From Campylobacteraceae bacterium (GTDB lineage Bacteria > Campylobacterota > Campylobacteria > Campylobacterales > Sulfurovaceae), in contig JALUKJ010000076.1 in the NCBI GenBank assembly GCA_027056615.1, positions 1 through 5,197 of the forward strand: a DNA stretch of 5,197 bases, in the 5' to 3' direction. Position numbers and translations under genes: made by a program. Below the pieces are notes generated by a model that saw only the letters and a program-made list of their open reading frames with translations, did no database searches and was not told where the DNA came from. Positions within the stretch are counted from its first letter, which is position 1, and each line of letters begins with the position of its first letter. Shown here one piece after another: positions 1-5,197 of the stretch.

Positions 1-136
1 ACGGAATACCATATCCACAATTTTACGAGGTTTCCCATATGCTTAGATAGATTTTTTTGAATTAACTTAGTTAGTCCTGCAAAAATCTATCGTTGCCTAT
101 GAAAAACCTCGTAAAATTGTGGATATGGTATTCCGT
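1..136. repeat. Long imperfect palindrome (hairpin / MITE-like element), cut by window edge
   Basis: Positions 1-33 are the exact reverse complement of 104-136. Pairing resumes inward at 36-42 with 95-101 (6 of 7 pairs) and at 46-56 with 81-91 (11 of 11), leaving a 24-nt loop at 57-80. In total about 50 of 56 positions pair. This is far too long for an ordinary intrinsic terminator, and no protein can be supported inside it. A non-autonomous transposable element (MITE-like) or another dispersed palindromic repeat fits best, but no target-site duplication can be checked because the left arm begins at the first base of the window. If the element is longer, the unseen upstream sequence should pair with 137 onward (cgaactcagg...). 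It ends 31 bp before the uvrC start codon, so it lies in the region expected to hold the uvrC promoter or leader. Confidence 0.85.
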
Positions 137-167
137 CGAACTCAGGTTAAAAGGTAAATTATAATAA

Positions 168-1979
168 ATGAACAAACAAAATAACATAAAAACAACCATT
201 CAAAGCCTACCAAGCCAAGCAGGTGTATACCAATATTTTGACAAAGAGGATAGACTACTCTATGTAGGAAAAGCTAAAAATCTTAAAAATCGTGTTAAGT
301 CCTATTGGCGTTTTACACCCAAACTACACCCTAATCCTAAGCAGGGGTTACGAATCTTAAGAATGCTCGAACAGGCTGTTAAACTTGACTATATAGTCGT
401 AGATAGTGAAGCTGATGCACTTATATTGGAAAATTCACTTATAAAACAGCTTAATCCTAAATATAATATATTGCTTAGAGATGATAAAACATACCCATAT
501 ATCTACATTGATGAGTCACAAGATTTCTCTCGTTTTGAATTAACACGCAAAGTCATAAAAGGAAAAAAAATCACCTACTATGGACCTTTTCCCAATGGTG
601 GAAAAGTACTATTAGATACTATTTATGAACTCTTTCCTTTGGTGCAAAAAAAATCTTGTCTTAGAGAGGGAAAAGCTTGTCTTTTTTACCAAATTAACAA
701 ATGTCTTGCACCTTGTGAAGGAAAAGTAAGCAAAGAGGAGTACCAAAAGATTATCTCACAAGTAAAGAGTGCTATTGTTAAAAGGAGTATACTTATAGAG
801 CAACTAACCCAAAAGATGATGGATTTTGCCATGAGTGAACGCTATGAAGAGGCAGGTACTATTCGTGATAATATTAAAATCATTGAATCCTTAAGTATTA
901 GTTCAAATATAGATTTAGCTAAAGATGAAGATTTGGATATTTTTGCTATTGTTAATGGTGAGACAAAAGGGGTTATAGTTAAGCTCTTTATGCGAAGTGG
1001 AAAGGTTATTTCATCTTCTGTTTCTATCTTTAGACATAGTAAACTATATGATGAAAATGAAGCTTATAAACAAGCTTTACTAGAGTTCTATAATGTAGAT
1101 ACTCCTCAAATATCTAAACATATTTTAGTTGCTCATACTTTTGAAGACCAAAAACAGATAGCTACCCTACTCTCAAAACGTTTTAATAAAAAGATTGAGA
1201 TTTTACAGCCAAAACGAGGCTCAAAAGCTAAACTTACAGCACTTGCCATAGAGAATGCACAAGAGGTCTTAAAACATGACAAAGCAAAAGAGGAGATAGA
1301 GCCAAAAATTGCTGAACTTTTTGAATTAAGCCAAACTCCTTATAGAGTAGAGAGCTTTGATAACTCACACATGATGGGGGTAGCAACTGTTGGAGCTATG
1401 GTAGTTTGGAATGAAGGAAGATGGTCTAAAAAAGATTATAGACGTTATGCACTTGAAGCTAAAGATGAGTATGGACAGATGAGAGAGATGTTAACAAGGC
1501 GTATTGAGAGTTTTGAAAAAAATCCTCCTCCAGACTTATGGATTTTAGATGGTGGAGAGACACTAAGAAGATTAGCTATTTCACTTTTAGAAGAGGCTAA
1601 AGCTAACTTAGATATTATCGCTATTGCTAAAGAGAAACTTAACGCAAAAGCTCATCGTGCAAAAGGGTCAGCTAAAGATATTATCTATACTAAAGAGTCT
1701 GTTTTTAAACTCTCTACTAATGACAAAAGACTACAATGGGTACAGAGACAACGAGATGAAGCACACCATTTTGCCATTACTTATCACCAAAACAGAAAAC
1801 GTAAAGAGGACACACAAAACTCTCTACTTCAGAAAAAAGGTATAGGTCAGGCTACTATTAAGAAACTTTTAAACTATTTCGGAACATTTGAAGCGATACA
1901 AAATGCCTCTTATGACGAAATTTCAGTCGCATCTTCTGAAAAAATTGCTAAAATTTTAATAACAGATAGTGTTAAATAG
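168..1979 (+). CDS. uvrC: UvrABC excinuclease subunit C (UvrC)
   Basis: This is the nuclease subunit of nucleotide excision repair. Working on the UvrB-DNA complex in the cytoplasm, it cuts the damaged strand on the 3' and then the 5' side of the lesion. The 603-residue length is normal for the family. An N-terminal GIY-YIG nuclease domain (about 15-97) has GVY at 19-21, YVG at 32-34, Arg42 and the metal-binding Glu88 in LILENSLIKQ. Cys164, Cys171, Cys179 and Cys183 form the C-x6-C-x7-C-x3-C cluster linked to an iron-sulfur centre in this family. A UVR (UvrB-interacting) helical hairpin lies at about 206-241. The RNase H-like endonuclease domain has Asp398 (SFDNSH), Asp461 (WILDGG) and His533 (RDEAHHFA). 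A helix-hairpin-helix region with GIGQATIKKLL lies near the C terminus. An in-frame TAA directly precedes the ATG, which fixes the start. The only Shine-Dalgarno-like sequence, AAAAGG at 149-154, is 13 nt away, an unusually wide gap. No promoter is evident downstream of the palindrome, so transcription may start upstream of the window. Confidence 0.98.
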   Translation: MNKQNNIKTTIQSLPSQAGVYQYFDKEDRLLYVGKAKNLKNRVKSYWRFTPKLHPNPKQGLRILRMLEQAVKLDYIVVDSEADALILENSLIKQLNPKYNILLRDDKTYPYIYIDESQDFSRFELTRKVIKGKKITYYGPFPNGGKVLLDTIYELFPLVQKKSCLREGKACLFYQINKCLAPCEGKVSKEEYQKIISQVKSAIVKRSILIEQLTQKMMDFAMSERYEEAGTIRDNIKIIESLSISSNIDLAKDEDLDIFAIVNGETKGVIVKLFMRSGKVISSSVSIFRHSKLYDENEAYKQALLEFYNVDTPQISKHILVAHTFEDQKQIATLLSKRFNKKIEILQPKRGSKAKLTALAIENAQEVLKHDKAKEEIEPKIAELFELSQTPYRVESFDNSHMMGVATVGAMVVWNEGRWSKKDYRRYALEAKDEYGQMREMLTRRIESFEKNPPPDLWILDGGETLRRLAISLLEEAKANLDIIAIAKEKLNAKAHRAKGSAKDIIYTKESVFKLSTNDKRLQWVQRQRDEAHHFAITYHQNRKRKEDTQNSLLQKKGIGQATIKKLLNYFGTFEAIQNASYDEISVASSEKIAKILITDSVK

Positions 1980-2014
1980 TAATAATTAACTATGTAACAG
2001 AACATGAGATATTA

Positions 2015-2055
2015 TTTATTGTAATTTATAGCTTACGATATGATTTTACAATAAA
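2015..2055. repeat. AT-rich inverted repeat between uvrC and the signalling operon
   Basis: TTTATTGTAA (2015-2024) is the exact reverse complement of TTACAATAAA (2046-2055), with a 21-nt spacer. It sits just after uvrC and upstream of the candidate promoter of the PAS gene. It lacks a GC-rich stem, and no U-tract follows it on either strand, so it is not a convincing intrinsic terminator. It could be a pair of regulator half-sites or a weak transcript 3'-end structure. In DNA this AT-rich a chance origin is also possible. Confidence 0.35.
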
Positions 2056-2068
2056 AAAACAAGTTTAC

Positions 2069-2097
2069 TTTAACTTTGCTCTTAGTTCTTTTATATT
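2069..2097 (+). promoter_or_regulatory. Weak sigma70-like promoter candidate for the PAS-Hpt-kinase operon
   Basis: TATATT (2092-2097) matches the -10 consensus at 5 of 6 bases. TTTAAC (2069-2074), 17 bp upstream, matches the -35 consensus at only 3 of 6, which is common in Campylobacterota, whose -35 region is poorly conserved. Transcription would start near 2104, giving a leader of about 40 nt before the GTG at 2142. The gap of 162 bp after uvrC and the absence of another gene make a promoter somewhere here likely. The exact site is a guess. Confidence 0.25.
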
Positions 2098-2130
2098 AAA
2101 GTTGTTTATTAGTTAAGAACTATAACAAAC

Positions 2131-2137
2131 AAAGGAG
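2131..2137 (+). promoter_or_regulatory. Ribosome binding site that fixes a GTG start
   Basis: AAAGGAG lies 4 nt before GTG (2142-2144). An ATG at 2140-2142 overlaps this GTG in another frame but reaches a TAG after only seven codons, so the GTG is the real start. No alternative in-frame start gives the complete PAS domain. Confidence 0.75.
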
Positions 2138-2141
2138 TTAT

Positions 2142-2546
2142 GTGCATCATCCTGTTCCATTAGATGTTGAGTATACATTTTCAAAAAATCTAATCTATGA
2201 AATTGATTTACAAGGCATTATTACTGATGCTAATCAGAATTTTTGTGAAGTAGTAGGTTACCGAAAAAGTGAACTCATAGGTAAACATCATTCAATTTTT
2301 AAACATCCCGATGTTCCAGATGATATATATGAGGAGTTATGGTCAACTAAAAAACGCTTGAAACAGTGGTTCTCTGTCTTAAAAAATATGCGACGAGACG
2401 GTATGTATTTTTGGTCAGATATTCACTGTACAGTAAAGTATGATAAGAATTCAAAGATTTCTGGTTTTATGATTATACATAGACCAACTTCTAAACTAAA
2501 TATAGAAGAAGAGACTGAGCGTTATGCTCGGTATAATATAATATAG
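2142..2546 (+). CDS. Stand-alone Aer-type PAS sensor protein (GTG start)
   Basis: This 134-residue soluble protein is essentially one PAS domain (about 12-115), with no membrane segment, methyl-accepting domain or kinase domain. It carries the signature of the PAS domain of the aerotaxis sensor Aer: GIITDAN (25-31), GY at 39-40, ELIGK (44-48), KHPDVP (54-59), a Trp at 76, NMRRDG (82-87) and a Trp at 91. By eye the residues that matter for FAD binding in E. coli Aer align as Asn34 to Asn31, His58 to His55, Asp60 to Asp57 and Trp79 to Trp76. Aer Arg57 is replaced by Lys54. A bound flavin and a redox-sensing role are therefore plausible but unproven. PAS-only proteins of this type are known in Campylobacterota, for example CetB, which works with the membrane transducer CetA. 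Here the neighbour is an Hpt protein and a kinase, so the likely output is the phosphorelay rather than direct chemotaxis. The next gene starts 10 nt downstream. Confidence 0.88.
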   Translation: MHHPVPLDVEYTFSKNLIYEIDLQGIITDANQNFCEVVGYRKSELIGKHHSIFKHPDVPDDIYEELWSTKKRLKQWFSVLKNMRRDGMYFWSDIHCTVKYDKNSKISGFMIIHRPTSKLNIEEETERYARYNII

Positions 2547-2556
2547 AGAGGCAAAA

Positions 2557-3735
2557 ATGTATTACGGATATAATGATGACAAGGAATTAATATTAGCAGA
2601 TAAAGAGTTTATCGAACTTTTAGGTTTTCTATCATTTGAAGAACTTAAAACATCTAACATTATGAGTAATTTAACATTTGAAGATAAACAAATAGTTATA
2701 AAACAAGAAAAACAACTTATTAATGCTAATTTTATTGAACATAAAATGTATGAAATTAAAGGAGTAGTTAACCTAATAGAACTTAAAGATATTAGAATAA
2801 AAGAGATAAAAGATGGAATAATAAAACCACAAACAACTCTACAAACAAATTATAAACCAATATATTTAGATGTTAATAAAATTTCAAAAGAGATTGGTCT
2901 GTCTGTAGAAGATTATAAACTCTATCTTGATAGCTTTATTGACCAATCAATTATTGATGAGAAACGTCTTTTAGAAGGAAATGACAAGGTAGTTAAGAAT
3001 CTTGCAAATCTTGCATTGACACTTAAAATTCCTCATATAAATATTATACTTCTAAAAATTCAGAAACTTCCTCATCGTGAACGGGTACACCTAATTGATG
3101 AATACTATACAAAACTTGCTCTTTTGACCCTAGAGAGACCAGAAAATTATAAAGAAGAGATAGTTGACGATATTTTTGAACCAGATAACAATGAAACAGA
3201 AAGAAAAGAAGAGGTTCTTAGCTCACGTTTTTCTGAACTATTACAAAATGTAGAGAGTGAGAAAAAAAATGAAAAGGTTAAAGAGGAGGAGTTTAAACTA
3301 GATGAACTACCAGATGAAATATTTCTTGAAAAAAAAAAAAATAAAAAAGAGATTAAATCAAATAGTGAAGTAAAAGAGATTTCTCTTGACAATATTAAAC
3401 CATTACCTATCTCCTACAATCCTCAAACAGCTGCTGATGAGCTAAACTTACCTGTAGTACTAATTGAAGAGTTTGTAGATGACTTTATTGAACAAGCACA
3501 CCATGACAAAGACCATCTACTTGCCTCATACTACCAAAAAGATATGGACAATATTCATGAACTTGGACACAAACTAAAAGGAGCTGCTAGTAACTTACGC
3601 ATTAATGAACTTTCAGATATTTTAGAAGAGATACAATTCTGTACAGAGCATGAAAAGCTTGAAGGACTATTAAAAGAGTATTGGGGTCATTTCCTCTCTC
3701 TTGAAGACTATATGCAACAACTCAAAAGAGCATAA
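2557..3735 (+). CDS. Hpt-domain phosphotransfer protein with a second, degenerate Hpt-like copy
   Basis: This 392-residue cytoplasmic protein probably relays a phosphoryl group between a receiver of a hybrid kinase and a response regulator. The C-terminal domain (about 290-390) is a clear Hpt four-helix bundle with phospho-accepting His338 in LGHKLKGAASNL. A central region (about 107-185) resembles it: SFIDQ (126-130) matches DFIEQ (309-313), and NLANLALTLK (148-157) matches NIHELGHKLK (332-341). Leu154 stands where His338 should be, so this copy cannot carry phosphate in the usual way. Residues 1-95 contain a weak PAS-like stretch (ADKEFIELLGFLSFEELK) that I cannot confirm. Residues about 200-275 are a highly charged Lys/Glu linker, probably disordered, encoded in part by an A13 tract. 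GAGAGG at 2546-2551 sits 5 nt before the ATG. The gene is 10 nt from the PAS gene and 11 nt from the kinase gene, as expected within one operon. The C-terminal Hpt assignment is firm; the duplication is my own alignment. Confidence 0.88.
   Translation: MYYGYNDDKELILADKEFIELLGFLSFEELKTSNIMSNLTFEDKQIVIKQEKQLINANFIEHKMYEIKGVVNLIELKDIRIKEIKDGIIKPQTTLQTNYKPIYLDVNKISKEIGLSVEDYKLYLDSFIDQSIIDEKRLLEGNDKVVKNLANLALTLKIPHINIILLKIQKLPHRERVHLIDEYYTKLALLTLERPENYKEEIVDDIFEPDNNETERKEEVLSSRFSELLQNVESEKKNEKVKEEEFKLDELPDEIFLEKKKNKKEIKSNSEVKEISLDNIKPLPISYNPQTAADELNLPVVLIEEFVDDFIEQAHHDKDHLLASYYQKDMDNIHELGHKLKGAASNLRINELSDILEEIQFCTEHEKLEGLLKEYWGHFLSLEDYMQQLKRA
3329..3341 (+). repeat. A13 homopolymer inside the Hpt-protein gene
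   Basis: Thirteen consecutive A bases fall in the Lys-rich linker, between the degenerate and the functional Hpt domains. With 13 bases the frame stays open. With 14 the next codon is TAA, giving about 262 residues. With 12 a TAA is met ten codons after the tract, giving about 271 residues. Either change removes His338. Such tracts are hot spots for replication slippage and for transcriptional slippage. Whether it varies here cannot be seen from one sequence. Confidence 0.9.
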
Positions 3736-3740
3736 AAGGA
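3734..3740 (+). promoter_or_regulatory. Ribosome binding site that fixes a TTG start
   Basis: AAAAGGA overlaps the stop codon of the Hpt gene and lies 6 nt before TTG (3747-3749). No in-frame ATG occurs before codon 94 (4026-4028), well past both membrane segments, so TTG is the best-supported start. Confidence 0.75.
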
Positions 3741-3746
3741 TAAAAT

Positions 3747-5197
3747 TTGCAACTGAACAATAAACTTAAATTAGTTAGTATTTTACCACTTTTACTACTT
3801 CTTGTAGTTGCACTTTATGGTATTGCAACTATATTCAATCAAGTACCATTTGAGATTAATCCTACGGTTATTCTTTATCTATCAAGTGGAACTATTATTT
3901 TAGTTTTTATACTTACTATTGTGGGGTTTCTAGCAGGTAAAGAGCTTCAAAACAACACTAAAAACCTTGAAGATATTCTTACTAATTCAATTATTGAAGC
4001 CGAAGACTTATATGATGAATTAGGTATGAGTCTATATAAAGATATTGATTTAAAAACTAAAAAAGGTATGGACAATGCCTATATGCTCATAGAGACATTA
4101 ATTGAAAATGCCAAAGCCGATAAGATACAAGCTTTAGAGGCCAATGCATCAAAGTCTCTCTTCTTAGCCAATATGTCTCATGAGATTCGTACTCCTCTTA
4201 ATGGTATTGTAGGATTTACCGAACTCCTAAAAAGTACAGGTCTTAATGAAGAACAAAAAGAGTTTGTTAACATAGTAGAGAAGAGTTCAGAGAATCTACT
4301 TAGTATTATTAACAATATTCTTGACCTCTCAAAAATTGAGAGTAATAAAACTGAACTTGACATGATTATATTTGACCCAATTGTTGAGTTTGAAAATGCT
4401 GTAGAAACTTATGGTATGAGAGCATCAGAGAAAAATATTGAACTTAACTTTTTTCTTGACCCAGCTATTGATAAAAAACTACTTGGAGATACTGTTAAAA
4501 TTAAAGAGGTTCTTATTAACATTCTAAGTAATGCTATTAAATTTACCGACTTTGGAGGAAAGATTAACGTAGAGATTAGAAAAGTCTCAACTATTGACAA
4601 CCACACAGAAATCTCCTTCTCTATTAAAGATAATGGTGTAGGAATGACTAAAGAGCAACAACTCAATGTATTTTCAGCATTTACACAAGCAGATGTTTCG
4701 ATTACTCGTAAATATGGTGGAACAGGTTTAGGACTTACAATCTCAACTAAATTTTTAGATTTAATGGGTTCTGAACTTAAGCTTGAGAGTGAAAAAGAGA
4801 AGGGAACGCGTTTTTACTTCAATATTGTTTTTGAAGAAGTACTTGAGAGTACAGAACTTGCACTATCATACAATTTTAAAGATTTAACTATCTCTAAATA
4901 CCAATATGATATTCCTATACAACAAGACATCTATTTAACTGAGTATCTTAAACACTATAATATAACGGCAAAGACATTTAAAACTCCAGCTGACTTAAAA
5001 AAGTTAAATGAAGATAAAACTATTAATAGTATTTGGATAGATGTAGATAACAGCGATGAAGAACTTCTAAAAAGTATATATAAAATCAACTCAAACAAGG
5101 TTATATTACTTGCAAGTTTTTCAAATAGAACACACTTTGAAGAGTTAAGTGTTAATGTTGCTAAAATTTTATATAAACCTATTACTCCAACAAAGGT
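3747..5197 (+). CDS. Membrane sensor histidine kinase, probably hybrid, 3' end beyond the window
   Basis: The frame stays open from the TTG at 3747 to the window edge (483 full codons, no stop). The kinase would autophosphorylate on His and start a phosphorelay at the inner membrane. Two hydrophobic segments (about 9-30 and 41-63) are separated by only about 10 residues, so there is no periplasmic sensor domain. A charged, largely helical linker follows (65-135) with no clear HAMP pattern. The dimerisation/phosphoacceptor domain has His145 in [12 protein letters not shown]. The HATPase domain shows the N box around Asn262 (SNAIKF), the G1 box DNGVGM (295-300), an F-box-like VFSAFTQAD and the G2 box GGTGLGL (324-330). 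After about 375 comes a receiver-like region with IWIDVD (430-435), KVILLASFS and KPI (477-479), but without the usual acidic pocket near its start. By analogy with BarA/GacS-type kinases, an intact receiver may follow beyond the window. The short sensory loop suggests that input comes from elsewhere, perhaps the co-encoded PAS protein. The Hpt partner is encoded immediately upstream. Confidence 0.93.
   Translation, partial: MQLNNKLKLVSILPLLLLLVVALYGIATIFNQVPFEINPTVILYLSSGTIILVFILTIVGFLAGKELQNNTKNLEDILTNSIIEAEDLYDELGMSLYKDIDLKTKKGMDNAYMLIETLIENAKADKIQALEANASKSLFLANMSHEIRTPLNGIVGFTELLKSTGLNEEQKEFVNIVEKSSENLLSIINNILDLSKIESNKTELDMIIFDPIVEFENAVETYGMRASEKNIELNFFLDPAIDKKLLGDTVKIKEVLINILSNAIKFTDFGGKINVEIRKVSTIDNHTEISFSIKDNGVGMTKEQQLNVFSAFTQADVSITRKYGGTGLGLTISTKFLDLMGSELKLESEKEKGTRFYFNIVFEEVLESTELALSYNFKDLTISKYQYDIPIQQDIYLTEYLKHYNITAKTFKTPADLKKLNEDKTINSIWIDVDNSDEELLKSIYKINSNKVILLASFSNRTHFEELSVNVAKILYKPITPTK

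Noticed and set aside
160..165. Perfect TATAAT just before the uvrC start codon
   Set aside because: It ends 2 nt before the ATG, so a transcript from it would begin inside the gene. No good -35 lies 17 bp upstream, and no usable downstream start exists that keeps the GIY-YIG domain.
1624..1845. 73-codon open frame within uvrC, same strand
   Set aside because: It lies in another frame over the conserved endonuclease domain of uvrC and has no recognisable protein features.
2083..2122. 8-bp inverted repeat TAGTTCTT/AAGAACTA in the leader of the PAS gene
   Set aside because: A short AT-rich stem with a 24-nt loop in DNA of this composition is expected by chance, and it overlaps the candidate -10 region without a clear role.
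1980..2141. Possible intrinsic terminator or small gene after uvrC
   Set aside because: There is no GC-rich stem followed by a T-run, no tRNA-like cloverleaf, and no short frame with a ribosome binding site in this gap.
3147..3392. 81-codon minus-strand open frame rich in Ser and Phe
   Set aside because: It is the antisense shadow of the Lys/Glu-rich linker of the Hpt protein; the Ser/Phe bias is the complement of GAA/AAA codons.
4178..4666. Two minus-strand open frames over the kinase gene
   Set aside because: They are antisense to the conserved kinase core (His145 region and ATPase boxes) and have no independent support.

Overview
The window is AT-rich DNA that reads almost entirely on the + strand. 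It holds one complete housekeeping gene (uvrC), two complete signalling genes and the 5' part of a third. The low GC, the UvrC style, the Aer-like stand-alone PAS protein and the abundance of hybrid-kinase parts suggest a Campylobacterota (epsilonproteobacterial) genome of the Sulfurimonas/Sulfurovum/Arcobacter kind. That assignment is inference from sequence style, not a database match.

Layout. Positions 1-136 form a very long hairpin: 33 bp perfect outer arms, about 50 of 56 pairs overall, and a 24-nt loop. The window edge cuts it, so it may be longer; it looks like a small non-coding palindromic or MITE-like element. uvrC follows at 168-1979 and has all its expected domains and catalytic residues. 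A 162-bp AT-rich gap (1980-2141) contains a 10-bp inverted repeat and a weak promoter candidate. Three tightly spaced genes follow: a 134-aa Aer-type PAS protein with a GTG start (2142-2546), a 392-aa protein ending in an Hpt phosphotransfer domain (2557-3735), and a two-TM histidine kinase with a TTG start that runs off the window (3747 to beyond 5197).

The three signalling genes are separated by 10 and 11 nt, each with its own Shine-Dalgarno sequence, and almost certainly form one operon. They look like the pieces of a BarA/GacS-style phosphorelay split over separate proteins. The cytoplasmic PAS protein may sense redox state through a flavin. The membrane kinase has almost no periplasmic loop, and a degenerate receiver-like region follows its ATPase domain. 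The separate Hpt protein would carry the phosphoryl group onward. The order of phosphotransfer and the partnership are inferred from gene order and domain content.

The least ordinary points are three. The Hpt protein appears to contain a second, degenerate Hpt copy in which the phospho-accepting His is replaced by Leu. The same gene carries an A13 tract, at which a one-base slip in either direction would remove the functional Hpt domain. The third is the long hairpin directly upstream of uvrC.
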